64,000 nucleotides of DNA from Selaginella moellendorffii (GCF_000143415.4 NW_003314272.1:2815728-2879727); one strand, 5' to 3'. Positions 46,352 through 59,500 are shown, counted from the first letter of the stretch. Numbers and translations are program-made. The notes: generated by a model not told the origin, from the sequence alone.

Positions 46352-48041
46352 TGTGAGACACAAAATCCCTAGGCCCCAAAGTGGAGCTGGAAGGGCGCCA
46401 CGTGGTAGTGGCCGAAGCGAAAACCAAATGAGCGTAACACGTTTGGACTAAAAACTCCAACTTGAAAGGTTGAGAGCGGGAGTGGAACTCCCAACAAAGT
46501 GCTTGAGGAATGAGCACGAAGCGAGCAATAAGCGAGGCTCCAAAAAGGGACCCAAAAGGACCAACACATGACACGTGACGGAGTCGGAGATGGACCCAAG
46601 ATGGAGTCCGAGGTGGAGTCCGAGATGGAGTCCGAGATGGACCCGAGATGGATCCGAGATGGAGTCCGAAATGGAGTCCGAGATGGACCTGAGATGGAGT
46701 CCGAGGTGGAGTCCGAGGTGGACCCGAGATGGACCCGAGATGGAGTCCGAGGTGGAGTCCGAGGTGGACCCGAGATGGAGTCCGAGGTGGAGTCCGAGAT
46801 GGAGTCTGAGATGGGCCCGAGATGGACCCGAGATGGAGTCCGAGATGGAGTCCGAGTTGGAGTCCGAGATGGACCCGAGATGGAGTCCAAAGTCGAGACC
46901 GGACCAAGACCGAGACCGGGACCGAGACCGAGACCGAGATTGGGACCGAGACCGAGACCGAGGCCGAGCCCAAGTCCGAGTCCGAGTCCGAATCCGAGTC
47001 TGAGTCCGAGTCCAAGTCCGAGTCCAAGTCCGAGTCCGGAGCCTGAGAGGGTGAAAGCCCAAAGCGTTCGTCTCCCAGACCCTGGGGGGTTTGGTGAGCT
47101 CCAAAAGTATAGTAGGGGGAGGATTGCAGTGGAGCCAGTTTGGCCAGGAAAGGCCAGTTTGGCCCAAGAAGGCCAGACCCAGTGTTGGGTGATGAGCTGC
47201 CCACTGGGAAGTCCAAGACTAGAGTGAACACGGACCGACAAGCGGGGTAGCTTGGTGAAGTGTTCAAGAGCCGGCTCTAGTTCCCCCGGGAGATCGACTG
47301 GCCGATGCTCCCAGTCCAAGTGTGGGTGGCACTACCTACTTGGATACCTGGTGTGGCTCAACGAAACCCGCTCTAAGCCCATGGCTAGAGCACCCAAGGG
47401 CAGAAGGCGAGGAGAGTACCCAGGTGGCTTGCGTAAGGCCACGGTGTTCCGAAATGTTGTCCCAAAGGCCCAGACTGTGGAAAGGAAGAGGAGCAGTCCT
47501 CTGGAGTAGTGACCAAGGACACAGTCGTGTGGTGAGGAAGTCCCAGAGGACCATGGGACTTAGTGGTCGGGCCTGTGGGTCTCGATCCAGTGGCAGTGTT
47601 GGCAAACACGGCCAGGGGCAAAAAGGGACTTAGTGGGGACTGACAGAGGGATATTGGGGAAGGCTATTCCCCTTGTCGGTGGGCATCCTAAGGATGCTAA
47701 GGAGTGGATCTGAGATGACCACTCACGGATGGTTTGCCTAGTCTTGGAGAGCCAAGACTGTGATGCAAGTGGTATTGGACTACCAGTGTGGCGAAGGTGA
47801 TTGGGCATGGCCTTAGCGTAACGGGCTGCCATGTCGGTGGTACCTTTGAGTGTCGGTCATGGGATCGGACACGTGGAGCACTGGGACCAAGTGCAAATGT
47901 TGAGTGGCATGGATGCCATTCTCGGGGCTAGCAAGTACCAAGTCTTGGATTGGACTTATGGAGGTTGTGAATGAGACTCCTCCAAGTGGTCAGAGGTGTG
48001 GTTAAGTGACTAAAGTAGAATGGAAAATTTAGTCGCTTACA
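46352..48041 (+). repeat. 5' LTR of A1
   Basis: Contains the minisatellite 46570-47045, the tag GGGTGAAAGCCCAAAGCG and CCAAAAGTATAGTAGGG. Confidence 0.92.
46570..47045 (+). repeat. Minisatellite in A1 5' LTR
   Basis: Zones of 11/12-nt units, GAGACC units and GAGTCC units. Confidence 0.92.
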
Positions 48042-50572
48042 ATTTGGTATCGGAGCTGTTCCTTAGTCCAACTTTTATTGGTGCTCAAGTATATCACCAT
48101 TGATGTTGGCATCGGAAGGTCCTAGGAGTGGGCCTATCCTGGAGGAGTAGCATGTCGAGAGGACATGGCTCTCCACTCAAGTTCATGCGTGAACTTGGGC
48201 ACAATGTGGTGGGTAGAAAAGGGCCAATAATGGAACGACTTTGGGATCTTGGGAACAATATATGGTTTTCCTCAGAGAGTTGAGGATGTGATCTAGATGA
48301 GCGTTTGACTCAGTAAATGGCCAATGTAGTTGTGGTAAACAACTAAAGTTGGGATCACAGGAAAGATAAAGACTCCAAAGCAATAAGGGAGTCACAAGAT
48401 TTTCCTCATGTAGTTGAGGTTGGTGCTCATGAATGTGAGACCAGAAGTAATGACCGTGGGAGGTCAAATATGGAAGAGGACTCAAGTCCTTGAAATGGTA
48501 GCCGGGGCTACCTTTAATAAATGCTGGAACAACCCAAGGAGTTGGGGGGTGTACTTAGAGATGAGTTGGCATTCTCATCACATGGACAAGTAGTCCTAAG
48601 GGGTAGAGGTTGCCCCAGAGAACAAAAACAAGTGTCAGAGTAACACTTGTGAAAATAGTCCTTCTGAGTAGGACAGGAATGCAGGAAGTGTATTCCAATG
48701 AGCTAGTGCCTCACAATTGGGACCTTACGGGTCTGTGGATTAACCAAGTCCAAAACTGCTGGATGACTGCAGTAGAGTCAAGGGATGGTCCTAAAAGGAC
48801 TGATGGAAGCATTTGGACTGAGGTGTGTGGTACCCCACAAAGGATGGGGGGGGATCATAGGATCCAAGGATGAGAACAGAGGGTATCTCATCGATGGCAA
48901 AATGCGCCATGCTAAAGTCGTGGGAAAGGTGTTCCCAAAAAGAAAACAACTTTGACACAAAGTTGTGTGTGACCTCTATGGTGCAGTGCTAACAGATGGT
49001 TGGCATGAGAAAGAGCGGTATTGGTCTTGGCAAAGACTTAGACACAAAGAAGAAGTGTCATAGAGGTAGGCTCGTGAAGCCGATGGTGTGGAGACACTAA
49101 ATGTGCCAAGGTGTGATACCTTGAGGCTATGTTGGTGGGTTCATGAGAACCCCTTGCCAAAGGAATCCCAATGAAAATGGGAATGGCATAGCCTAAGCGG
49201 CAGAGCATGCGGTTGGAGTGTGGTGACCCAGATAATGATGGAGGTGTGGAAGCACCAGCAATGAGTCGTAGGACTTGACAACTATGAGGCAACTAAGCAA
49301 GACGTGCAAAATAATTGGTTAAATGGGTAGAAGGTAGCTACCCAAGCCTTCTTAATGGCATAGGGAAGTGGATGTACCCTTACAGGGGATAAGTTGCTTA
49401 TGTTGCGATATAGTAAGTCAATGTCATAAACAAAAATACTCATTGTCAAGGAAGCCGTCATTGGGACACCCAAACACTCTAGAACACCAGAAGGTGGTGT
49501 TTGATGTCGCGAGGGCAGTAGATAAGGCCCAAGGGACTAAGTCCCTAGCGAATGATGGATAGTAGGTGCTATCCAAATGTCCAAGGTGGCGGAGACAGGA
49601 GAAGACTGTCTACTCGAATTGGACAAAGCCAAAAATGGAATTTTGGCAAGGCTCATGCAAAGGCCCGTAAACAACAATATAATTCCCGTGTGTGGGATTA
49701 TAGAGTGAGCATACCTGGATTGAGGAACCACTCCCTAGGCTATCAGGTAGGTTCATCCCTAAGAATACTTGCTAAGGCATGATAGAAAGTGCAAAGCCAT
49801 CCTCCTGGTCTGGAGGAGAATGACCGAAGAAAAGGTGTGAAGCCAAAAGCAAGAAGTAAGGGGATAAAACCGAACCATAGGAATCGAAGGGCATAACCAA
49901 GGTTGGTTATGCCAGCTGGGAGTGGAGAATCAAGTGCGGGCTCGAGAGTGTTGCCACTAGCAACCGTGATGCCATGGAGAGTCTAAAATATGGAATTGTC
50001 CATGTTAGACTATATGGTAATTGGAAAGCTTGCAAAAAGGGAGGCCTTAGCAAGCTAAGGGACAGAGTTCCTTCAAGGTTCCCAAAGAGGATTCTAGGTA
50101 GCTTAGTACCTAGAAAGACCAAGCGTAAATGGTTCAAGGAACGCGCGAAATCGGAGTGGCGCAGCAGAAGCGTGGTCTTAAAGCTTGCCATGAGGCAAGG
50201 CTATCAAGGTTAGGGAAGTAGTTCCCGAGTGTTCAAAAAGAGGGCTTTGAACAAAAGTCAATGATCAAGGGCTTTCACGCTTGTGCAGGAACCATGTTAC
50301 AGTGGTCGGAGGACTTGCCAAAGCGAGATTGGCAAGTCAGGGGAACAAATACCCTAGTTGAAGGTGATAACTTCAAAAAGGGTGGGCCATGGGGCCAAGC
50401 ATGGAGGAGTCCATGCATGATCACAGCCTTGTCAAGTGAGAGGACTTGGCAGTGGGGAGGAACTAGGTTTCTAAGCTGTGATCTATAGCGCGCTTTGAGT
50501 ATAAGTTGGTGCACCGGCGTGGGGAGTCATGCCAGGCATCCTGGATGATGCCGTCCGTAGATGCATATACGG

Positions 50573-50628
50573 AGGTTGGGTTCGAGTCCCGACCCTCTAG
50601 TGCTTGGGTTCGAGTCCCAAATCACTAG
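50573..50628 (+). promoter_or_regulatory. Paired tRNA T-arm-like hairpins with B-box (A1)
   Basis: Same arrangement as in A2, with both B-box cores unchanged. Degenerate versions lie in A3 (about 29165-29225, minus) and in B2 (about 63205-63265). Confidence 0.6.
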
Positions 50629-51907
50629 GGCATGGTGATGGTTTGGAATATGAGGACACTCATATTTCGGTGGTCATGGACTTTCAGTGGGGAGACTGGT
50701 TTGGGCACACCGCCAAACGAGGGATGCCTCGGAGTCGTGATGCACGGTTAGATTGCTTAGTGTGAAAACTCGGCATATCTAACTTGAACGCTTTGGTGCA
50801 AGTGGCACCAAGGACGTGGTGAGTGAGATGGGGACACCTAATCTCAGTTGTTATGAACCCTTGGCCTTAAGGGCTGGCTTGGGTGCACCGCCAAGTGTGG
50901 GGGATGCCCCCAGGGTTATAGTCAACAATTTGAAGGTCTAGAAGACCAAGTACCTCTTGGCAACTCTAATAAGGTGCCAAGGTGAGATCACTAGGTGATT
51001 GTATGGCCAAATAAGGACAAGGTCCTTGGTTGGCTAAGGAATGAAGTTCCTGGTTCAAAATGTTGAAATTGAACTGTTTAAGGTGGTGTGGCTTGGTTAT
51101 GATGAGCAAGTGGGAAAAACACCTTAGGAAAATGAGCTATGTCATTGCGATGGCATAGTGTGTCCAAGGAAAGTAGTCTCTAGAGAGACCCATGGGAGGG
51201 TCACAAAGTTGGGCCGTGGATAGAGCCCACTGCAGAAAATGCTAAAGAGACTTACTAGGTGTGAACACCCTAGTCTTGGCAGAGCAGAGCCTTTGCTATG
51301 GAATCAAAAGAATACCTCAAGGAGGGAGGTAGAGATTCGATGTTGCTTGGTGCAATAATCAATGGATAGGAGCAAAAGATGAGTGGCCAAGATAGGGCCG
51401 TGGAATCCCTTGGAAGGAATCCAAGTGGCAAAGTTAGGCGAGGAACACTAATGTGTTGGATGCTAACAAATTGCGGGAAAGGAAGTGTGTTTCCAAGGAT
51501 GGATTCCGAATTGCTCCGATTTGGCGAAAGTGGAAGCTCCAAGGGAGGGAGCAGTAAGGTAGCCAACTGATAAGATCATGAACAGCCCTAGCACAAAGTA
51601 TGATGAATGGAACTTAGTGCCCAAGGTGTCATGAAATAGAAGAGAGGATGATGGTGCCCTCAAGTAATGAATTTCCTAGGATGGGGAAGTGGAGTTGCAC
51701 AATATGTGCAATGCAAGGTGTTGGAGTGCCGAGGTGAGACATTCAATAGATGGAAATTGAGACTACTCAAGAAGGAGTAGTGGGATTGACTTAGAGAAGG
51801 GTCTCTAAGAGGTTTAGCAAGAACTAAACCAATAAAAGGAGAGAACCACTACATGTGGTCCAATCAGTCTCTAAGTTGGAAAGACTACCCTCCTTAGAGG
51901 ATGGGCA

Positions 51908-52036
51908 AGGCATGGTCAGCCTTTGGTGTCAAACCATTGACGAATATGCAGAAGGCATGGTGAGCCTTCAATGTCAAACCATTGATGAATATGGAGAAGG
52001 CATGGTAAGCCTTCAATGTCAAACCATTGACAAATA
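51908..52036 (+). repeat. Three 45-bp direct repeats (A1)
   Basis: Same units and position as in A2. Confidence 0.85.
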
Positions 52037-52141
52037 TTGGCTAGGTGCCAAGAATGGAAATGGTAACACATGCGAGTGTTACTTTACAAAATGGTTTACC
52101 GTTCGATGAGGACATCGAACTTCGTTTATGGGTGGTGGAGT

Positions 52142-53967
52142 TGTGAGACACAAAATCCCTAGGCCCCAAAGTGGAGCCGGAAAGGGTGCCACGTGGTAGT
52201 GGCTGAAGCGAGAGCCAAACAAGCATAACACGTTTGGACCAAAAGCTCCGACTTGAAAAGTCAAGAGCGGGAGTGGAACTCCCAACGAAGCGCTCGAGGA
52301 ACGAGCACGAAGCGAGCAAAAAGCGAGGCTCCAAAAAGGGACCCAAAAGGACCAACACATGACACGTGGAAGTGTCCGAGATGGACTCGAGATGGAGTCC
52401 GAGGTGGAGTCCGAGATGGAGTCCGAGATGGACCCGAGATGGACCCGAGATGGAGTCCGAAATGGAGTCCGAGATGGAGTCCGAGATGGACCTGAGATGG
52501 AGTCCGAGGTGGAGTCCGAGGTGGACCCGAGATGGACCCGAGATGGAGTCCGAGGTGGAGTCCGAGGTGGACCCAAGATGGACCCGAAATGGAGTCCGAG
52601 ATGGAGTCCGAGATGGACCCGAGATGGAGTCCGAGATGGAGTCCGAGATGGAGTCCGAGATGGACCCGAGATGGGACCCGAGATGGACCCGAGATGGAGT
52701 CCGAGGTGGAGTCTGAGATGGAGTCCGAGATGGGCCCGAGATGGACCCGAGATGGAGTCCGAGATGGAGTCCGAGTTGGAGTCCGAGATGGACCCGAGAT
52801 GGAGTCCAAAGTCGAGACCAGGACCAAGACCGAGACCGGGACCGAGACCGAGACCAAGATCGGGACCGAGACCGAGGCCGAGGCCGAGCCCAAGTCCGAG
52901 TCCGAGTCCGAATCCGAGTTTGAGTCCGAGTCCAAGTCCGAGTCCGAGTCCGAGTCCGAGTCCGGAGCCTGAGAGGGTGAAAGCCCAAAGCGTTCGTCTC
53001 CCAGACCCTGGGGGTTTGGTGAGCTCCAAAAGTATAGTAGGGGGAGGACTGCAGTGGAGCCAGCTTGGCCAGGAAAGGCCAGTTTGGCCCAGGAAGGCCG
53101 GACCCAGTGTTGGGTGATGAGCTGCCCACTGGGAAGTCCAAGACTAGAGTGAACACGGACCGACAAGCGGGGTAGCTTGGTGAAGTGTTCAAGAGCCGGC
53201 TCTAGTTCCCTCGGGAGATCGACTGGCCGATGCTCCCAGTCCAAGTGTGGGTGGCACTACCTACTTGGATACCTGTCGTGGCTCAATGGAACCTCGCTCT
53301 AAGCCCATGGCTAGAGCACCTAAAGGCGAAAGGCGGGGAGAGTACCTAGGTGGCTCGCGTAAGGCCACGGTGTTCCGAAATGTTGTCCCAAAGGCCCAGA
53401 CTATGGAAAGGAAGAGGAGCAGTCCTCTAGGGCAGTGACCAAGGACACAGTCGTGTGGTGAGGAAGTCCCAGAGGACCGTGGGGCTTAGTGGTCGGGCCT
53501 GTGGGCCTCGATCTAGTGGCAGTGTTGGCAAACACGGCTAGAGGCAGAAAGGGACTTAGTGGGGACTGACAGAGGGATATTGGGGAAGGCTATTCCCCTT
53601 GTCGGTGGGCATCCTAAGGATGCTAAGGAGTGGATCTGAGATGACCACTCACGGATGGTTTGCCTAGTCTTGGAGAGCCAAGACTGTGATGCAAGTGGTA
53701 TTGGACTACCAGTGTGGCGAAGGTGATTGGGCATGGCCTTAGCGTAACGGGCTGCCATGTCGGTGGTACCTTTGAGTGTCGGTCATGGGATCGGACACGT
53801 GGAGCATTGGGACCAAGTGCAAATGTTGAGTGGCATGGATGCCATTCTCGGGACTAGCAAGTCCCAAGTCTTGGATTGGACTTATGGAGGTTGTGAATGA
53901 GACTCCTCCAAGTGGTCAGAGGTATGGTTAAGTGACTAAAGTAGAATGGAAAATTTAGTCACTTACA
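52142..53967 (+). repeat. 3' LTR of A1
   Basis: Same order as the 5' LTR with a longer minisatellite (52373-52975). Confidence 0.92.
52373..52975 (+). repeat. Minisatellite in A1 3' LTR
   Basis: Same three zones, about 130 nt longer than in the 5' LTR. Confidence 0.92.
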
Positions 53968-53972
53968 TTGCG

Positions 53973-54486
53973 GTGCTCTTGACTTATGTGGAGTGGTGCC
54001 CCACTTAAGTATCTTGTGGCTCATTGATCCTCGCCCTTCCTAGGGGTTTGGGCCTTCCCTTCGGGATGGAAGTGGGGGGGGGGGGTTAGAGGTACCCATA
54101 CCGGGCTGTTAGGCCATGGTATTTCACCCTGGCATCCCGAAGCAAGCGTTGCACCCAAGGCTTGGGATTTAGAGGGTCCCATGATCAAGTTTTGTTGTAC
54201 CAAGGGATGTTAGGAACTTGGAGGCTTGGTGTGCTTGGCTGCGTGTAGTTGAACATTAAGTCCAATCTAACCCGAGAGGGGGATTAGGAGAGATTTGGGA
54301 ATCCGTGGATGGATGGCTAATGCTCCGTTGTTCGTGCAGTAAATAACTGAAACCAAGTAGGACTAAGTAGGAGCTGGTACAATAAGCGAGAACCTTGACA
54401 AGGGAACTTAGCTAAAATCTAAGGTAGTGTTGGTCGGATAAACGAGGTAAGCTAACAAATTGGAAAGGAAAATTTTGTGGCTTGCA
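53973..54486 (+). repeat. Family-B LTR (B1), right part
   Basis: Continues 45745-46351 and matches 57730-58257 of B2. Ends GGCTTGCA, followed by ATACC. Confidence 0.85.
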
Positions 54487-54491
54487 ATACC

Positions 54492-55794
54492 TTTCAAACA
54501 TCATGAACGTGTTCTTCCCATGTCTCCTTCAAGTGGATTAAGACATTATTGAAGAAGTCAGTAGTCACCTCTTATATATTATAAAGAACCTCATCCACCA
54601 TCAATTAGAAAATTGCTAGAACATTGTTCAAACCAAATGGCATCACCAAAAACTCATATAAACTAAATGGTGTACAAAAAAAAATCTTGGAAATATACTC
54701 TTTAGCCATCAATATTTGCCAGTACCCAAAGCAAAATCAAACTTGGTGAACCAATAACTTATCCCTAGCTGATCTAGGAGATTAGCAGTGTAAGAAAAAG
54801 AGTATACATATGAAATAGTCACTTTTTTTAATGGATGGTAGTTGATATAAAAACTAATACTCCTATCAGATTTCGTTACAAGGTGAGGTTCATATGTCCA
54901 AGGATTCCACAACTTTTGAATAACACCATTTTCCAAATTTCATTGATGTTTGTATGTAAAATCTTGATCTCCTTTGGTGACCAATGACGAATAGGAACCT
55001 TGATTGAATGAGCATCCCTAATTAAAATAAGATGATATATTGTAATCTTGGCCCTAGATGAAAAGTCAAATTCGAAGAGATTAGCATACTTCTTCATGAG
55101 TCAGTGAACCATTGCAATGCAAAAATTGTTAAAGGGATTTGAAAAGGGAATAAAGGAATAAGATGGAAACATAAGAGGAATGAGGAGACAAAAGTGATGG
55201 AAACAAAAGTAGAAATAGAGAGATAAAGAAAAAATAAAAGTGAGAAGAATGAAAGAAAGATAAAAAACTATGAAACAATTATAGGAGAAGCCTCAAAGTT
55301 ATATTTGGCATGATTATACGCAACCAATCTATACCAAGGATGAGGTTAAAATTTTGACTCAGCACCACCCTCAACGACAGAAGCTCAACCTTGAGATTGC
55401 CCACACATACAACTAGGTCTGCCTCGTTTCGTGCATATGCATGTGTATAGCTGTTGCCATATAAATATAAAAATTGGCTTTGCCACACAGGACGGCAATG
55501 TGTGGCAATAGGCCAAGCAATAGAAGATAAATTCAAGTCTATATCAACTAATATAAAAAGAATAATAAAAAACCTTTTGTTATAAAAATGAACTTGAAAA
55601 GTAAACATTGGATAAACTAATGCCAAATAAACCCCTTGATGATACTCTTGAAAAAAAAATGAATGGGTCATTGACTTATTCACATAAGAACCCTTCACTA
55701 CTCATGCGACTCCTCGTTTCCCAGAAGCATCTTAGGACGCTAATTTGGAAAATGCTAACAATACTGATAAGTGTGACCAACCTCATCATACGTC
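54492..55794 (-). mobile_element. G1 gypsy fragment: protease and RT
   Basis: Minus-strand blocks: FNLILGIDWL near 55335 (end of the aspartic protease), WNPWTYEPHLVTKSDRS near 54890, WFTKFDFALG near 54730, MPFGLNNVLAIF near 54640 and HLKETWEEHVHDV near 54510. The order is that of a gypsy RT, with many stops. It continues at 38755. Confidence 0.8.
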
Positions 55795-56877
55795 TGTGAG
55801 TGATTAAATTTTCCATTTTACTTTAATCACTTAACTACACCTCTAACCACTTGGAGAAGTCTCACTCATAACCTCCATAAGTCCTATTTTGGACTTGGGG
55901 ACTTGCTAGCTTTGTAAATGGCATCTATGCCATATAGCCTTTGCACTTGATTTGAGTGCTCCACGTGTCTGATCCCATGACCGACACCCAAAGGTACCAC
56001 TGACATATCAGCCCATTACGCTAAGGCTATATCCATTCACCCTAGTCACATCAATAGTCCAAGACCATTTACATCACAGTCCTGTCTCTCAAAAACTAGG
56101 CTATCCATACATGAGTGATCATCCCTTGACCACACCTTAGCACCCTTAGGATGCTTAAAGATATGGGGAACACTTTTCCCCGATGTCCCTTCTTCCATTT
56201 CCACAAGTCCCTCTCCATCCATGATTGTGCTCACCAACATTGCCACTGGGTCAAGGCCCAAAGGCTTGACTACTAAGTTCTATTAACCTCTAAGACTTCC
56301 TCACCATGTGACTATATCCTTGGTCACTATACCAAAGGATTACTCCTTTTCCTTTTCATAGTCTAGGACTTTGGGATGACCTTTCAAAACACTGTGGCCT
56401 TATGCGAGCCTCATGGGTACTCTCCCCACCTTCCACCCTTAAGTGCCTTAGCTATGTGGCTAGAGCGAGGTTTCAATGAGCCACGCAAAGTATCCAAGTA
56501 TGTAGTGCCACCCCCGCTTGGATTGGGAGCATCGATTATTCGATCTCCCAGGGGAGCTAGAATTGACTCTTAAACACTTCACCAAGCTACCCCATTTGTC
56601 TGTCTGTATTCACTCTAGCCTTGGACTCCTCAGTAGATATATCATAACCCAACACGTGGGTATAGCCTTCCTTGGTCACACTGGCTTTTCTTGGCCAAAC
56701 TGGCTCCACTAAAGTCCCCCCTTTACTATATACTTTTGGAGCTCAGGGTCTGGGAGACAATCGCTTTAGGCTTTCACCCTTGGACTTGAACTTGGACTTG
56801 GACTTGGTCTCGATTTTGGACTCGGTCTTAGACTCAAGGACTTGGTCTTAGTCTCGGTCTTAGTCTCGGTCTTGGTG
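55795..56877 (-). mobile_element. Family-A-like LTR fragment (A4), 5'-truncated
   Basis: Reverse complement of the 3' two thirds of a family-A LTR, ending in ACTCACA at 55795. It includes the tag at about 56780-56770 and a short remnant of the minisatellite to 56875. A second short piece of the same kind is at 57084-57127, next to B2. Confidence 0.75.
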
Positions 56878-57083
56878 CAACGTATGTACATTACTCAATG
56901 TCCCTTAGAGACTAGTACAAAAGCAAATCGCTCATAGTGCTACTCTCTCAATAAAACCATCTTGCTATTTCCCACCTAATGGTGATCACTGCCTTTTAAT
57001 TGGGGTTGCTACAATTGCCTCCTCTACAAAGCATCCAGTGCCAAATCACCTTGTCTTGCCTCTTTGACTACAGTAGCTTTACT
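56878..57083. other. Unassigned sequence between A4 pieces
   Basis: About 200 nt with no similarity I recognise in the window. Confidence 0.4.
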
Positions 57084-57127
57084 AAGTGGATATATCATCA
57101 CCCAACGCATGGGTATAGCCTTCCTTG

Positions 57128-58257
57128 TGTAAGGAACCAACTCGCCAAGGTGTCGTAGGCTAAAGGATCCCTGAAAACATGACCAAAATGACAAAGAGTT
57201 CATCAGATGGGACCGAGTCGAAGATCGAGTCCAAGACCGACTCTGAGACCGAGTTCGAGATAGAGTCCGGGATCAAGTTTGAGGCCAAATCGGAGATCGA
57301 GTTTGAGACTGAGTTTGAGACCGAGTTTGAGACAGAGTCCGAGATCCAAATCGGGTCCGAGACCGAGTCGGAGGTCAAGTCCGAAGTCGAGTCCGAGATC
57401 AGGTCTGAGATCGAGTTCGAGATTGAGTTTGAGATCGAGTCCAAAGTCGGGTCCGAGATCAAGTCCGAGACCGAGTCCAAGTACTAATACTGGTCAAGGG
57501 GTGAAAGCCCAAAGCGTGCGTCTCCCAAGGGGTTCCAAAAGTATAGTAGGGATAGTGAGATCCAGGAACCAGTCTTGAATGAACTCTCTAGTGGTGCTTC
57601 CAAACTGAGTTGAGGTTGAGATTGGGGCCGAGGGGCCTTGGGTGGGAGTGCGCAGGGACTTGGGTGGTGCTGGAGGGGCCACCCTAAGAAGTGCTCAAGA
57701 GTAGCTCCCACTCTCGAAAGGGAAATTGACTGTGGTGCTCCCGGCTCATGTGGAGTGGTGCCCCACTTGAGTACCATGCGGCTCATTGGTCCTCGCCCTT
57801 CCTAGGGGCTTGGGCCTTCCTTCGGGATGGAAGTGGGGGGGTAGAGGTACCCATACTGGGTTGTTAGGCCACGGTGTTTCGCCCCAGCATCCCGAAGCAA
57901 GTGTTGCACCCAAGACTTGGGATTTAAAGGGTCCCATGATCAAGTCTTGTGGTACCAAAGGGGTGTTAGGAACCTAGAGGCTTGGTGTGCTTGGCTACTT
58001 GTGCCTGTGGGGAGTGTAGCCAAACCTTAAGTCCAGTCTAACTCAGGGAGGGGGATTGGGAGAGATTTGGGAATCCGTGGATGGATGCCTAACGCTCCGT
58101 TGCTCGTGCAGTGAGTAGCTGAAACCAAGTAGGCCCAAGTAGCAGCTGGTACCATAGGTGGGAACCTTGGCGAGGGAACTTAGCAAAAGCCAAGGTAGTG
58201 TTGGACGGGTAGATGAGGTAAGCTGGCAAATTGGAAAGGAAAAATTTGTGGCTTACA
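57128..58257 (+). repeat. 5' LTR of B2
   Basis: TGTAAGGAACC to GGCTTACA, with a minisatellite (57195-57485) and the shared tag GGGTGAAAGCCCAAAGCG. Confidence 0.92.
57195..57485 (+). repeat. Minisatellite in B2 5' LTR
   Basis: Degenerate 6-nt GAGNCC-type units. Confidence 0.88.
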
Positions 58258-58316
58258 ATTTGGTATTGGAGCCTTTTCCTCAGTTCTAACGAAGGATAGA
58301 GGCGGATTGCTGAGAG

Positions 58317-59500
58317 ATGGCAAAGGCAGGGCGGAAGCGAACCAAGGCGGAGACGAAACCTCCTCTAGAGCTGGAGCCTCCGATCGAACGAGAGGCTATA
58401 GATGTGGAATCCTTGCATGAGGAGGACTCCAGTGAGGAAACTTCCAAACAAGAGTCCAGTGGCAAGGTTCGGTCGTCCAAGGCTCAATTGGACGTTCTAG
58501 AAGGACAATTGGCACAGACCAATGCCCTGCTGGAGACTCTCGTATGCAAGCTAAAGCATGACGAGAAGCGGAAGAAAAAGCGAAAGACTACGGATGCTGG
58601 CAGCGCAGAAGGTGCAGACCTTTCGGTAGGGACTGAGGTAGAACCAAACAAGGTCGAACAGACCAAAGTGGAATCAGTCCTTCAAGTAGTTCCCAAGTAC
58701 AAACCAAAGCCCCCACCGGTCTTCAAGGGAGTGAATGACTATAAGGTGGTGGAGGATTGGTTTTACGATATGGAGGATTACTTCCGAGTGTTGTGATTAC
58801 CGAGCTTGGAGAAGGTCCCATGTGCAAAACCATACTTGGCAAATAATGCCAAGTCTTGGTGGAAAATGACGGAGGCCAACGAAGGACCGGTGGCCACTTG
58901 GGACATGATGAAGGCGAGGATCCGCGCAACTTACATTCCTCTGAATGCTACTTTACATCTAAGAGACGAGCTGAGTAAGCTGAAGTAGACCGGAACCATG
59001 TAGGAGTATGTGAATGGGTTTATGGCAAAGAGGATACTTGTCACAGACATGGGGGATATGGATGCGTTCCATGCCTTCATATCAGGTTTGCAAACCTAGG
59101 CTCGCGGTGAGGTGATGCGCTGGAACCCGACCAACTACAAGGAAGCGTTGGATGTGGCCATCAATGTGCATTTCAACGATAACCTGCAAAAAGGGAATGC
59201 GACAGAGTCGGGGTCCACATTTAGCAAAGGGGCCAAACCAAGGGGAACATATAGCAAAGGGAAATTCAAGAAGAGTTTCTCTAAGAATGAGTCCTTGGGG
59301 TTCCGAAAAGGCAAATCCGGTGGCCAGCGAGCGAGTACATAGGGGAGTCAAGCAAAAAGAGACAAACCCACGGATAAGAAGGTCAAGTTGTTTAGCAGCA
59401 TGGGAAACACGTATGCTACAACTACAGTGAAGTGGGACACTTTTCGAGGGAATGTCCCTACCCGAAGAAGGCCAGAGCCAATATAGCCATTAAGTCGGGT
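58317..59500 (+). pseudogene. B2 gag
   Basis: From ATG 58317: a charged N-terminus, a coiled-coil-like stretch (LDVLEGQLAQTNALLETLV), then FKGVNDYKVVEDWFYDMEDY, AKSWWKM and ATYIPLN, typical of plant gypsy gag. A zinc knuckle near 59414-59458 reads CYNY...GHFSRECP, so the second Cys is Tyr. In-frame stops: TGA 58794, TAG 58986, 59001, 59097 and 59340. A frame change lies before the knuckle. By family it forms the particle and binds the element RNA; this copy could not. Confidence 0.85.

Larger units (their letters stand above)
46352..53967 (+). mobile_element. Complete family-A non-autonomous LTR element A1
   Basis: LTRs 46352-48041 and 52142-53967, both TGTGAGACAC to TTACA. A perfect target-site duplication TTGCG flanks it (46347-46351 and 53968-53972) inside the B1 LTR. 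The primer-binding site is TTTGGTATCGGAG at about 48043, and the purine tract GGGTGGTGGAGT precedes 52142. The 4.1-kb interior lacks gag and pol; frames stay under about 100 codons. It is thus a large non-autonomous derivative. LTR lengths differ (1690 and 1826 nt), mainly in minisatellite copy number. Long open frames across the minisatellite are low-complexity readings, not genes. Confidence 0.93.

Noticed and set aside
46245-47319. Long minus-strand frames (up to 340 codons)
   Set aside because: Same minisatellite effect in the A1 5' LTR, continuing by chance into flanking sequence.
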